Source: Halosolutus halophilus (GTDB taxonomy: Archaea; Halobacteriota; Halobacteria; Halobacteriales; Natrialbaceae). From it: a stretch of DNA of 64,000 nucleotides. The notes beneath the pieces are model-generated. The model was not told the DNA's origin. It searched no databases and saw nothing but the letters and a program-made list of their open reading frames with translations. The position numbers and the translations under genes are program-made. Below, in pieces: positions 35,735 through 44,462 of this stretch. The stretch lies in the NCBI RefSeq assembly GCF_022869805.1, contig NZ_CP094974.1, positions 3,534,001 to 3,598,000 on the forward strand. The letters are read 5' to 3'. Position 1 is the first letter of the stretch. Each line of letters begins with the position of its first letter.

Positions 35735-36124
35735 ATGACCGTTCGAGACCGATTCGCCGACACCGAGGTGGTAATACTCATCGTGATCGGCGGTTTTCTG
35801 GGGGCGAACGCCCGGTACGGGATCGGGCTCGCCTACCCGGGCTTGACCGGAACGTTCGTCGCAAACGTGACCGGGAGCTTCGTCCTCGGATTCGTCGTGT
35901 ACGAAGCGATGTACACCGACTATCTCACCGACAGAGGCCGACTGCTCGTGTCGACGGGGTTTCTCTCCTCGTACACGACCTACAGCACGTTCGCGTACCA
36001 AACGGTGACGGCCGAACCACTGTTCGGCCTGATCAACGTCGTCGCCAATTACTCGTTTGGGTTTGCGGGCGTCGTGCTCGGTCGATGGGTTGCGCTGCGA
36101 ATTCGAGGTGCGTCTCGTGATTGA
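35735..36124 (+). CDS. crcB: Fluoride channel CrcB, first subunit
   Basis: A 129-residue membrane protein with four transmembrane helices and the Fluc/CrcB signatures GGFLGANARYG near residue 20, FVANVTGSFVLGF near 45 and the FLSSYTTYSTF motif (the Phe-box and Thr/Ser polar track) near 80. It exports fluoride from the cytoplasm. The 3' end overlaps the next crcB by eight bases. Two non-identical CrcB proteins in tandem form heterodimeric channels in many prokaryotes, which fits here. Confidence 0.92.
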   Translation: MTVRDRFADTEVVILIVIGGFLGANARYGIGLAYPGLTGTFVANVTGSFVLGFVVYEAMYTDYLTDRGRLLVSTGFLSSYTTYSTFAYQTVTAEPLFGLINVVANYSFGFAGVVLGRWVALRIRGASRD

Positions 36125-36464
36125 TCCGCTGTTCCTCGTCGGCTTCGGTGGCGCGATCGGTGCGCTGGGGCGGTACACCGTCAGCAGTACGATCGAGAGG
36201 GAGCGCTTCCCGCTATCGACCTTCATGGTGAACGTTATCGGGAGTTTCCTGCTCGGTCTCGTTATGTTCGCGGACGTCGGCGAGTCGGTCCAGTTGTTCG
36301 TCGGGGTCGGAGTGTGCGGCGCGTTTACCACGTTTTCGACGTTCTCCGTCGATACGATTCGACTCCTCGAGGACGGATACGTGTGGACTGCCGTCGTCTA
36401 CGCGCTCGGCAATATTCTGGTCTCGGTCACGGCGATCGGGATCGCCTGGGTTCTGCTAGTCTGA
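36117..36464 (+). CDS. crcB: Fluoride channel CrcB, second subunit
   Basis: A 115-residue partner of the preceding protein, with four transmembrane helices and the signatures GGAIGALGRYTV near residue 11, FMVNVIGSFLLG near 38 and GVCGAFTTFSTFS near 72. I start at the GTG at 36117, inside the end of the first crcB; the GTG at 36108 is also possible. Translational coupling by overlap suits equal production of two different subunits, as expected for an antiparallel heterodimer. Confidence 0.9.
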   Translation: MIDPLFLVGFGGAIGALGRYTVSSTIERERFPLSTFMVNVIGSFLLGLVMFADVGESVQLFVGVGVCGAFTTFSTFSVDTIRLLEDGYVWTAVVYALGNILVSVTAIGIAWVLLV

Positions 36465-36500
36465 CTGGCTGCTGGCGCTCGAAAACCGAACTCGATGTCA

Positions 36501-37043
36501 TCAGGCTGCCCACGGCCAGAAGCCGGCCGCCATCAGATATCCGGCCGCACCCGTGATGATGCCGACGAGCGTAGTGAACCAGGCAACTGGTTCGGTGAAA
36601 TCATCGCGTTCCAGCCCCAACAGCAGCCAGAACGTCGCCCAGAGGACCGCCCAGATCCACCAGAGCGCAGCGAGTCCGATATCACCCCCGAGAAACACCA
36701 GGTAGCCCGTCGGAACGGCGACTACGGTTACGAGTATGCAATACCACCCGAACGATCGCTGGTCACTGATCCCGCGGATCGCGTTCGCTCCGATCCACAG
36801 GTACGTAAACGAGAACAGTAACGTTCCCGCTGCCACGAACGCGTCTCCGGACTGGTACTCGCCGAACGCCCACAACTCGCCGAACGCCCACCACATCGCG
36901 ATAATGAAAGTCAATACCCCGACAAACAGATTCAGTATCGCGACGTCGCTGTCTGCACCCTTACCGAGCAACCATATCCCATTCACTACCAGTACGGCAC
37001 CGACGAAAATCAGTCCCATGCCCAGGATCATGTACAGTGACAT
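36501..37043 (-). CDS. AmiS/UreI-type amide or urea channel
   Basis: A 180-residue membrane protein with six predicted helices, matching the AmiS/UreI family, whose members conduct urea, acetamide or formamide passively. Typical features are the N-terminal MGLIFVGAVLVVNGIWLLG helix, WWAFGELWAFGEYQSGD between helices 2 and 3, and WWIWAVLWATFWLLLG near residue 130. The proton-gating periplasmic His loop of Helicobacter UreI is absent. Two formamidase genes and a creatininase-type enzyme lie within 8 kb and no urease is present, so the likely cargo is a short amide (inference). Its promoter faces 37044-37310. Confidence 0.85.
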   Translation of the reverse strand: MSLYMILGMGLIFVGAVLVVNGIWLLGKGADSDVAILNLFVGVLTFIIAMWWAFGELWAFGEYQSGDAFVAAGTLLFSFTYLWIGANAIRGISDQRSFGWYCILVTVVAVPTGYLVFLGGDIGLAALWWIWAVLWATFWLLLGLERDDFTEPVAWFTTLVGIITGAAGYLMAAGFWPWAA

Positions 37044-37310
37044 TGATGATCACTCGATATTGCGTGTTATTACCACACAAATACAGCTTCAGCGGACAGA
37101 ATAATAATTCTGGTCACAGGACTTGTGAACTATCTTCGCTCGAATACCGTCTCGAGTCCGTAAACAAACGAAGACCCCCCGTTCCAGTGCGTCGGCAGCC
37201 GCAATCCGGAACCCGGGAGCCGATTCGAGTTATCGAGTATCGGATCTCGATTAACGGATCATCACCACGTACAACGGTTATATCTCGGGACGTGGTGAGG
37301 ACGACTACGG

Positions 37311-37580
37311 ATGTCCGAGAACGAGACTGACCCCGCCACGGATCGAGAACGGCTCCCGCCGAAGACGATTACCGACCGGTTCGATTCCCTCAGCGTTGGC
37401 GACGAAATATCGTTCAACGATCGAGACACCCCGTACGAGGTCGTCGAGACGGACAGATACTCGGTTACGGTCGCCGGTCCGAACGACAATCGCGTCACGC
37501 TATCACAGAACCTCCAGACCGGCGGGTGGGTCGTCCACGAGGAACTCTGGTGGATCGATGCTGAACGGGGCGTGGACTGA
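37311..37580 (+). CDS. Small hypothetical protein with beta-barrel-like core
   Basis: An 89-residue acidic protein. Residues 25-75 alternate strand-like segments (EISFNDRDTPYEVVETDRYSV, quoted in part) and end with WVVHEELWWIDA, the pattern of a small SH3- or OB-like barrel. No family name is recognised. It lies between the channel gene and a predicted regulator, with good coding bias, but whether it belongs to the amide cluster is unknown. Confidence 0.65.
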   Translation: MSENETDPATDRERLPPKTITDRFDSLSVGDEISFNDRDTPYEVVETDRYSVTVAGPNDNRVTLSQNLQTGGWVVHEELWWIDAERGVD

Positions 37581-37733
37581 CTCGTCTCGGACTGGCGGTT
37601 TTCTCGGGCCGGGTGTCGACCTTCGGGGATCGGGTGCGACACACTTCCGAGATCGACCGTCACGCCCTACATCGCGTCGGTGGCGCACCCGACTCAAGCG
37701 ACGCGTCGTGAACGACGTACTCGACTCGGTGGA

Positions 37734-38372
37734 TCACGCGGTCCGCAGGAACAACCGAAATTCGAGGGCGTCTTTGGACTCGCCGACGACGTCGGAAAGC
37801 CCCTTCTCGAGCGGCCGCTCGAGGTCGGTTCGGTCGGCGATATCGGAAGTACACAGTTGGTCCGCGATCCGCTGGACGTGATTAGCGCGCGCTCCCGACG
37901 CCCGCAGGACGACTCCCGCGGCGGACTCGTCCCGAGTGAGCGCGGTCGCTGCCGTCCTCGCGACGGACTCGGCGTCGTCGTGTTCGAAGACGAAGACGCT
38001 GGCGAAGGGATCACCGTCCTGCCGCAACAGTTCCACGTTCGCGTCGTCGGACGCCGTTCGCCGATCCGCCGTCGGATCCGTGACCAGTCGATGTAACGTC
38101 TCGGCCCGCTCGGCGGTTCGCTCCCGCCACTGCGTGATACTCTCGTCCGGTGAACAGCGAATCCGGTACCGATCGTCGTCGATACGGTCGACGAGGCCGT
38201 ACGCGACGAGGAGTGTGAGTCGGTACTCGACGTCAGATGCCGATGATTCGTCGCCGTCTACCTGGTCGGCAACGTCGGCCGCCGAGAACGGGTCGGAACC
38301 GAAGGAGGCATGCGCTGTGAGATACGCCTCGATGCAGTCGTCGATTGCCGGAAGTGTGCCGAGCGTTGCCAT
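37734..38372 (-). CDS. Winged-helix-like transcriptional regulator of amide cluster
   Basis: A 212-residue protein. The N-terminal half (residues about 10-75) looks like a winged helix: FSAADVADQVDGDESSASDVEYRLTLLVAYGLVDRI has the recognition-helix and wing arrangement of MarR/TrmB-like regulators (quoted in part). The C-terminal half shows a helical sensor of about 120 residues with no known ligand-binding motif. The start is set by a TATA-like ATAAAAAA (38402-38409) 30-37 bp upstream of ATG 38372. It is divergent from the first formamidase, 202 bp away, a classical layout for a local regulator. This role is an inference. Confidence 0.65.
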   Translation of the reverse strand: MATLGTLPAIDDCIEAYLTAHASFGSDPFSAADVADQVDGDESSASDVEYRLTLLVAYGLVDRIDDDRYRIRCSPDESITQWRERTAERAETLHRLVTDPTADRRTASDDANVELLRQDGDPFASVFVFEHDDAESVARTAATALTRDESAAGVVLRASGARANHVQRIADQLCTSDIADRTDLERPLEKGLSDVVGESKDALEFRLFLRTA

Positions 38373-38401
38373 CGATCGGTACCGCAATCGGCGACGCTCG
38401 G

Positions 38402-38409
38402 ATAAAAAA
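38402..38409 (-). promoter_or_regulatory. TATA-like box of the regulator gene
   Basis: ATAAAAAA (TTTTTTAT on the minus strand) 30-37 bp before the ATG at 38372; slightly farther than ideal, giving a short leader. Confidence 0.45.
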
Positions 38410-38538
38410 CGTTGTCGGGTACTCTCGGTGAGAGAACGCGGTCCCGAATCGAAATACCGCGCAGTCGACTCGCGAATTCCAATTGATATTCTGCCGATCA
38501 TCGACGTAATCATCAGGGTAAACCGTGCTGTCAAATAG

Positions 38539-38548
38539 CTATATATAC
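38539..38548 (+). promoter_or_regulatory. TATA box of the first formamidase
   Basis: CTATATATAC centred about 31 bp before the ATG at 38575. A GGAGGT at 38558-38563 also lies 11 bases before the ATG, so either a leaderless start or Shine-Dalgarno initiation from an upstream promoter is possible. Confidence 0.5.
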
Positions 38549-38574
38549 TGATATGTGGGAGGTCAACACGGACC

Positions 38575-39834
38575 ATGCCAGAAACGATATTCGAGGTGGA
38601 CGTCGACGCGTCCATCGACGAACAGCCAGATCCGATAGTGAACCGCTGGCACCCGGACGTTCCACCGGTAGCGACGATCGAACCCGGTGAGAAGGTTCGG
38701 ATCGAATGCCTCGACTGGACGGGGAACCAGGTGAAAAACGACGACAGCGCGAACGACATCCGAGACATGCGATTGGATCCCAACCATCACTTGAGCGGCC
38801 CCTTCGAGGTCGAAGGAGCCGAACCCGGTGACGTTCTCGTCATGGACATTCTGGATCTCGGGGCGTTCCCGGACAACGAGTGGGGATTCACCGGAATCTT
38901 CGAACTCGACAACGGTGGCGGGTTCCTCACCGACCACTTCCCGGAAGCCCGGAAGGCCATCTGGGAGGTCGACGGCGTAATGACTCACTCGCGTCATATC
39001 GAGGACGTCAGGTTCCCGGGTTGTGCCCACCCCGGCATCGTCGGAACGGCACCCTCGCACGAATTGCTCGAGGAGTGGAACGAACGCGAGCAGGCACTCA
39101 TCGAGCGGGGGCCGGACGCCGAAACCGCAGTCAATCACGAAACTCGAGAGGACGACCCGCCGCTCGCCCTGCCACCGGAGCCGAACGAGGTGTTCCTCGG
39201 GGACATGGACGAGGAAGACGTCGAGGACGCGGCCGAAGAGGCAGCCCGAACGATCCCGCCCCGGGAGAACGCTGGTAACTGCGACATCAAGAACCTCGGT
39301 CGCGGCTCCCGGGTGTACCTCCCCGTATTCGTCGACGGTGCGAACTTCATCACCGGGGACCTGCACTTCTCCCAGGGTGACGGGGAGATCACCTTCTGCG
39401 GCGCCATCGAGATCGCCGGCTGGATCGACATGAAGGTGGACGTCATCAAAAACGGGATGGAGCAGTTGGGAACTGATTACGCGATGTTCAAACCCGGATA
39501 CCAGGACCCCGACTTCTCGAACTACGTCGTCTTCGAGGGTTACTCCGTCGACGAGGACGGAACCCAGCACTACAAGAACGCGAACGTCGGAATGCGCCGT
39601 GCCTGCCTGGACGCGATCGACTACCTGACGAACTTCGGCTACACCGAAGAACAGGCGTACATCCTCCTCAGCACGATCCCCGTCGAGAGCCGCATCGCGG
39701 GGATCGTCGACCTGCCGAACACCTGCGTGACGGTGTCGGTTCCCAACGAGGCCTTCGACATCGACATCGATCCGGATACGCTCTCTGACGAGTACGACTC
39801 CGGTGACAAGGGAGACATCGCCAAGCCCTCCTGA
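38575..39834 (+). CDS. fmdA: Formamidase/acetamidase, FmdA family (copy 1)
   Basis: A 419-residue amidohydrolase of the FmdA/AmdA family that hydrolyses formamide or acetamide to the acid and ammonia. Typical features: the N-terminal NRWHPDVPPV, DNGGGFLTDHF near residue 120, HPGIVGTAPSHELL near 150, and the late DLHFSQGDGEITFCGAIE block near 260, where the zinc ligands and catalytic residues lie. Position after an amide channel and divergent from a regulator supports a role in nitrogen scavenging. Strongly similar in layout to copy 2 at 42156-43427, a clear paralogue. Confidence 0.93.
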   Translation: MPETIFEVDVDASIDEQPDPIVNRWHPDVPPVATIEPGEKVRIECLDWTGNQVKNDDSANDIRDMRLDPNHHLSGPFEVEGAEPGDVLVMDILDLGAFPDNEWGFTGIFELDNGGGFLTDHFPEARKAIWEVDGVMTHSRHIEDVRFPGCAHPGIVGTAPSHELLEEWNEREQALIERGPDAETAVNHETREDDPPLALPPEPNEVFLGDMDEEDVEDAAEEAARTIPPRENAGNCDIKNLGRGSRVYLPVFVDGANFITGDLHFSQGDGEITFCGAIEIAGWIDMKVDVIKNGMEQLGTDYAMFKPGYQDPDFSNYVVFEGYSVDEDGTQHYKNANVGMRRACLDAIDYLTNFGYTEEQAYILLSTIPVESRIAGIVDLPNTCVTVSVPNEAFDIDIDPDTLSDEYDSGDKGDIAKPS

Positions 39835-39885
39835 TTCGCCGATCGTCTCCCTTTGCGATCGATCTTTCGAGCCGCGTCTCCCAAA

Positions 39886-41589
39886 TCAGTGCCCCATCGA
39901 GTGACCGACCGCCCACGGGTATCCTTCGGTACTCTCGACGACGCCTCCCGGGCCGTGCTCGTGCTCGTGCTCGTGTTCGTGCTCACCTTCTTCACGGGTC
40001 ACCGCGACGACTTCGTCGACGCGGACGATCACGTTCGCGGCCTCGGCCGCACTTGCGATCGCCCGCTCGGTGACCGCACGGGGCTCGAGGATCCCGCCCT
40101 CGACCACGTCGCCGATCCGTCCCGACTCCTCCTCGAGTCGCAATCCTGCCGCGTGATCGCCGTCGTGATGTCTGGCTCGTAACTCGACAATGGCGTCGAT
40201 CGGATCCAGCCCCGCCGATGCGGCGAGGGTCCGGGGAATCACTTCCAGGGCGTCGGCGAACGCCTCGACGGCGAGTTGCTCCCTTCCGGGGACGTTCGCC
40301 GCGTACTCGCGGAGATCCCTCGCGAGGTGGATCTCCATCGCACCGCCGCCGGGAACGACGGCGCCGTCTTCGATCGCGCGTGACAGGACGTGAAAGCACC
40401 CGTCGACGACTCGCTTCGTCTCGTCGGCGACCTGTTGTGTCCCGCCTCGGAGGAGCAACGACACCTGATCGACACCCGGTCCGCCGTCGACGATCGCGAC
40501 TTCGGTCGGGCCGAGGTCACGGCGCTCGACCCGTCGCGCCAGGCCGGTGTCCGTAGCCCTCAGGTCGTCGACCGTTCCGACCGGACTCGCTCCCGTGGCA
40601 CGACCGATCTTCTCGAGTTCGTCCTGTCGAGTCCGTTCGACGGCGAGGATGCCAGCCTTCGCGAGCAAGTACCGGACCATATCGTCGATCGACTTCTGGC
40701 AGAAGACGACGTCTGCACCCGCGTCGGTGATCCGGTCGACGTATCGCTCGTAGACCTCCTGCTCGTACTCTCTGAGATCGCGTACGTCCTCCGGGGACTC
40801 GAGGGTGACCGCCCCCTGTCCAGTCGCCGTTTCGATCGTGAGCTGATCGTCGACGAGTGCGACGGTGGCGTCTTCGAACACGTCGGGGAGGCCGGGTTCG
40901 GGTGATACCGGTGTCGTGGACGACGACTCCATGTCGATGACGAGTCCCTCGACGAGTTCCGAGTCGTAGTAGGAACTACCCGGAATCGCGGTGCGCGTGA
41001 TACGTTTCAGATCGACCGTCCCGTCCCGTTCGATCGCGCGGACGGCGGCGACCGTCTTTTCCGCCAGGAAGTCGCTCGCCTCTCGATCCCACTTGCCCGT
41101 GATCGCCGTGCGTGCGACGGTTCGAAGCCGAGAGCGGTCGTCAGGAGCCACCGGAATCGTCCGTTCGTCCAGCGTGTCCCGTGCGCGTTCGGCAGCGAGG
41201 GTGTACCCCCGCGCGATGGTCGTCTGGTGGAGCCCCTTCTCGAGAAGCGACTCGGCCTCCTCGAGCAGTTCACCCGCCAGAACGATCGCCGACGTCGTCC
41301 CGTCACCGACCTGTGAATCCTGTTGGGCCGCGACCTCGACGATCGATTTCGCGGCGGGATGGACGATCTCCATCCGATCGACGATGCTCGCTCCATCGTT
41401 GGTCACGACGATCGTGCCGTCCGAACTCACGAGGAGTTTGTCCAGTCCCTTCGGGCCGAGCGTCGTCTTGATGGTTTCCGAAAGCGCCCTGGCGGCCGCG
41501 ACGTTGTCCGCCTGTGCGTCGCGTCCGTCGAGCCTGTGGAACCCGTTTCTCCGCGAGAGTACCTGTTGAGGGTTGCCACCGTTTGTCAT
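39886..41589 (-). CDS. Divergent group II chaperonin (thermosome) subunit
   Basis: A 567-residue thermosome-type subunit. The ATPase parts are intact: GPKGLDKLL near residue 47, NDGASIVDRM near 66, GDGTTSAIVLAG near 96 and GGGAMEIHLARDL near 398. The apical domain is shorter and less conserved than in the main haloarchaeal subunits. The C-terminus replaces the usual Gly-Met tail with EGEHEHEHEHEHGPGG and then another 20 residues ending in HSMGH, a likely metal-binding stretch. It lies between two formamidase genes, convergent with copy 1. It resembles the poorly expressed third thermosome paralogue (CCT3) of haloarchaea; a dedicated role in folding the amide enzymes is a hypothesis. Confidence 0.88.
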   Translation of the reverse strand: MTNGGNPQQVLSRRNGFHRLDGRDAQADNVAAARALSETIKTTLGPKGLDKLLVSSDGTIVVTNDGASIVDRMEIVHPAAKSIVEVAAQQDSQVGDGTTSAIVLAGELLEEAESLLEKGLHQTTIARGYTLAAERARDTLDERTIPVAPDDRSRLRTVARTAITGKWDREASDFLAEKTVAAVRAIERDGTVDLKRITRTAIPGSSYYDSELVEGLVIDMESSSTTPVSPEPGLPDVFEDATVALVDDQLTIETATGQGAVTLESPEDVRDLREYEQEVYERYVDRITDAGADVVFCQKSIDDMVRYLLAKAGILAVERTRQDELEKIGRATGASPVGTVDDLRATDTGLARRVERRDLGPTEVAIVDGGPGVDQVSLLLRGGTQQVADETKRVVDGCFHVLSRAIEDGAVVPGGGAMEIHLARDLREYAANVPGREQLAVEAFADALEVIPRTLAASAGLDPIDAIVELRARHHDGDHAAGLRLEEESGRIGDVVEGGILEPRAVTERAIASAAEAANVIVRVDEVVAVTREEGEHEHEHEHEHGPGGVVESTEGYPWAVGHSMGH

Positions 41590-41788
41590 GGAGGTTCGAA
41601 TGTGCCTCTCACCAGGTGTGAACAAAAAGCTACTGTGGAGCTTCAATGAGAACACCGCGGTGCTCCCGCCAGAACTCGATCGGCACCGGTACTGATCCTC
41701 CGGAACCGACAGGTACCGTTCGCGCGTCCGCGTCTCGCCGTCGGAACCTCCCAAACACTTACGTCCGTCTCTCTGGTGGCACACTCCC

Positions 41789-42124
41789 ATGACCGACGAC
41801 GAAATCGCGGCCGCCGCGACTCGCTTCCACGAGGACGTCCCACACCAGTTTCAGGTCTCGTTGACGATGTCGATCCAGACCCGAGACCGGCTTCGAGCGA
41901 TCCAGGACGAACTCAACGACAGCGTCGGAGAGCGAGTGTTCACGACGAACGACGTCATGCGGATCGCGCTCCTCGGTGCGGACCGCTATCACGCACTGGC
42001 CACCGGAGAGATTCAGGAACTCGAACCCGTCGACGAGGAACAACTGCTGCCGTTGACCGCCCCCGTTCGTGAGGTCCTCGACGGGGAGGACCTGCTCGAC
42101 CCCGCCGAACGGGATTCGAGTTGA
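41789..42124 (+). CDS. Small acidic hypothetical protein, ribbon-helix-helix-like
   Basis: A 111-residue protein starting at ATG 41789, divergent from the chaperonin gene, 199 bp away, and convergent with the second formamidase. Residues about 22-65 read as a strand followed by two helices (QVSLTMSIQTRDRLRAIQDE, then a loop and DVMRIALLGADRYH), compatible with a ribbon-helix-helix DNA-binding fold. The C-terminal 40 residues are acidic and probably disordered. I cannot assign a family. It is a candidate regulator of the cluster. Confidence 0.6.
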   Translation: MTDDEIAAAATRFHEDVPHQFQVSLTMSIQTRDRLRAIQDELNDSVGERVFTTNDVMRIALLGADRYHALATGEIQELEPVDEEQLLPLTAPVREVLDGEDLLDPAERDSS

Positions 42125-42155
42125 GAGCGACGACGGAAACCGACGACCGAGCGGA

Positions 42156-43427
42156 TCAGCCCAGCGGATCGTCGGTGATCGGGATCTGGTCGCGGCCGTC
42201 GTGCTCGTCGAGTGCGTCGGGACTGACGTCGAACTCGAAGACGTCCTTCGGGACGGCGATCGTCGAACATGCGTTGGGAATGTCGACGATCCCGCTCTGT
42301 CTGCCCTGGATGGGGACGGTTCCGAGGATCATGTACGCCTGTTCGCGCGTGTATCCGAACTTGGTCAAATACTCGATCGCTTCGAGCGCGGCACGCCGAT
42401 ACGCGACGTGAGGATCCATGTACCGCTGTTCGCCGTCCTCCGTGACGGAGTAGCCCTCGAAGACGACGTAATCGGTGAAGTTCGGGCCGCGATGCCCCGG
42501 TTCGAATATGGGGTGGTCGATGCCGTACTTGTTCATCCCGTTCTTGACGAGTTCGAACTTCACGTCCACGTAGCCGGCCATTTCGATGGCGCCGCAGAAG
42601 GTGATCTCCCCGTCGCCCTGGGAGGCGTGGATGTCACCGATGCCGAACTTCGCACCGTCGACGAAGACCGGGAAGTAGATCGTCGAACCCAGCGAGAGAT
42701 CCTTGATGTCACAGTTGCCGCCGTGTTCCCGCGGAGGGACCGTCCTGGCACCTTCTTCGGCGATGCTGTCGGCGGTGTCGCCGGTCGCCTCGCCGGGAAG
42801 GGCCCCGTCAGTGGTCGGCGGCGACGCGACGGGCGGTTCCGACTCGCCGGTCGGGTGGTTCTGGATGGACTCGGGATCCTCCTCGTGTTTCTCGATCAGT
42901 TCCTGTTCGCGCTCGTTCCACTCCTCGAGCAGTTCGTGGGAAGGGGCGGTACCGATCAATCCCGGGTGGATCATCCCCTCGTAGTAGACGTCCGGAATGT
43001 GTCTCGAGGAAACGTACGTTCCGTCGAGATCCCAGATCGCCTTCGCAGCGTCGGGGAAGTGATCGGTGAGGAACCCGCCACCGTTCTGTTGGGAAAAGAT
43101 CCCAGTGAAGCCGAACTCCGACCGTTCGTTCAGCGGCCCGATATCGAGGAGCGTCGTCTTCAGCAGGTCTCCCGGCTCGGCTCCGGTTACCTCCACGGGA
43201 CCGCTCAGGTAGTGAACCTGGTTGAGGTCCACGTCCCGGACCTCGTTCGCGTTGTCGTTGTCCTGTATCTGTCCACCAGTCCAGTCGAGACACTCGAGTC
43301 GAACCGTCTCGCCAGGCTCGACCGTGATGACGGACTCGATCTTCGGATGCCAGCGATTAAACGGGTTGTCCCCTGGCTGTTCGTCGGGTGGCTCGTCGAC
43401 GTCCACCTCGAATTGTACTTCGGGCAT
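42156..43427 (-). CDS. fmdA: Formamidase/acetamidase, FmdA family (copy 2)
   Basis: A 423-residue FmdA-type amidohydrolase, with the same block order as copy 1: NRWHPKIESV at residue 24, QQNGGGFLTDHF near 112, HPGLIGTAPSHELL near 152 and DIHASQGDGEITFCGAIE near 268. The main difference is a central acidic insert of about 15 residues (PTTDGALPGEATGD). A GGAG lies eight bases before the ATG. Two non-identical copies suggest different amide substrates, or oligomers of two chains. The creatininase-type gene lies further upstream on the same strand. Confidence 0.93.
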   Translation of the reverse strand: MPEVQFEVDVDEPPDEQPGDNPFNRWHPKIESVITVEPGETVRLECLDWTGGQIQDNDNANEVRDVDLNQVHYLSGPVEVTGAEPGDLLKTTLLDIGPLNERSEFGFTGIFSQQNGGGFLTDHFPDAAKAIWDLDGTYVSSRHIPDVYYEGMIHPGLIGTAPSHELLEEWNEREQELIEKHEEDPESIQNHPTGESEPPVASPPTTDGALPGEATGDTADSIAEEGARTVPPREHGGNCDIKDLSLGSTIYFPVFVDGAKFGIGDIHASQGDGEITFCGAIEMAGYVDVKFELVKNGMNKYGIDHPIFEPGHRGPNFTDYVVFEGYSVTEDGEQRYMDPHVAYRRAALEAIEYLTKFGYTREQAYMILGTVPIQGRQSGIVDIPNACSTIAVPKDVFEFDVSPDALDEHDGRDQIPITDDPLG

Positions 43428-43610
43428 AAGTTACTCCGGGCCAACAAGCCCATTCCATAGGGCCATGAACGCAGCAATAATGCTTTTCAATACACATATC
43501 CAAAGTTCTATAAAAGAAAAGTACAGTTGTATCAGAATCGAACAACGTAGTAGATACTACGGATCGATGGGGACTGACGGATTTCTCGGTTCGAGACGAT
43601 CACGTCGGGG

Positions 43611-44432
43611 CTACCACTGCTCCTGGGCGCGGTCCGGACGCTGTCGCTGGTAAATATCGTCTCGAACCTCCTGGAACGTATTGATGAGTTCGGCAACGGC
43701 GTACGTGATCGTCTCGAAGTACTCCTCGCCGAGGTCCGCAGTCGCGTCGCTCGGGTCTCCCCACGTCCCGGTTTCGCTGACCCGGTAGTATGCACCTTTG
43801 CCGATCAGGAGGTGGTCAAGCAGCGCCGCGGGATTCTCGATGTCCTCGGGCAGGTCGGGGTCGTCGGTGGACGTGCTCTCGAGGTCGACGAGGTCCTCGT
43901 CGATGGCCATCACTGCGGCCGTCTCGCCGATGTTCGCGTGCCACCCGGCGTCGAAGGAGAGGTAGTCCTCCATGTCTTCCCCGCTGAGAGCGTCCCAGTA
44001 GGGGAACGCGTACACGTAGTTCTCTTCGGGCAAGTCGTGTGTCGCCTGGTTGGCACCGACTTTCGCCGCCCAGTCGTTCGTGAGGTGTCCGGAAATGAAC
44101 ACGATATCGGTGAACCCGCTCTCGGCAAGCGAATAGGCGATATCGCGCACCACCGTCGCCAGCGTCCGGTAGTTGAGATAGGTGATGCCATCGTACCCCG
44201 CGTGCATATCCGACGCCCCGTAGTTTATCGGTGGCCCGACGAGTGCGTCGACGTCCTCGGCGATCCGCTCGCAGATCTCGGTCGGGATGAACGCGTCGGT
44301 ACCCATCGCGAGATGTTCGCCGTGTTGTTCCGTCGTTCCGACCGGAATCAACGCTGTTGGCGTCTCCGTACCGTCGAGATACGCTTCGACTTCCGGATGG
44401 CGCAACTCGTCGAGTCGACTAGAACGTGGCAT
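43611..44432 (-). CDS. Creatininase-family amidohydrolase
   Basis: A 273-residue metal-dependent amidohydrolase. The N-terminal metal-site motif is VGTTEQHGEHLAMGTD near residue 30, with Glu, His and Asp ligands; ISGHLTND near 119 and WHANIGETA near 166 fill the positions of the family's second His and Glu. Members hydrolyse creatinine or other cyclic or linear amides, including formamides in pterin and nucleotide pathways. Clustering with two formamidases suggests a related nitrogen substrate, but the exact one is unknown. The ATG at 44432 is supported by the TATA box upstream. Confidence 0.87.
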   Translation of the reverse strand: MPRSSRLDELRHPEVEAYLDGTETPTALIPVGTTEQHGEHLAMGTDAFIPTEICERIAEDVDALVGPPINYGASDMHAGYDGITYLNYRTLATVVRDIAYSLAESGFTDIVFISGHLTNDWAAKVGANQATHDLPEENYVYAFPYWDALSGEDMEDYLSFDAGWHANIGETAAVMAIDEDLVDLESTSTDDPDLPEDIENPAALLDHLLIGKGAYYRVSETGTWGDPSDATADLGEEYFETITYAVAELINTFQEVRDDIYQRQRPDRAQEQW

Positions 44433-44454
44433 ATTGGTGTATGCTACCGCACAC

Positions 44455-44462
44455 CACATAAA
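44455..44462 (-). promoter_or_regulatory. TATA box of the creatininase gene
   Basis: TTTATGTG on the minus strand, centred about 26 bp before the ATG at 44432. Confidence 0.55.

Noticed and set aside
35640-35735. Fluoride riboswitch before crcB
   Set aside because: I could not find the conserved motif elements in the sequence upstream of the first crcB.
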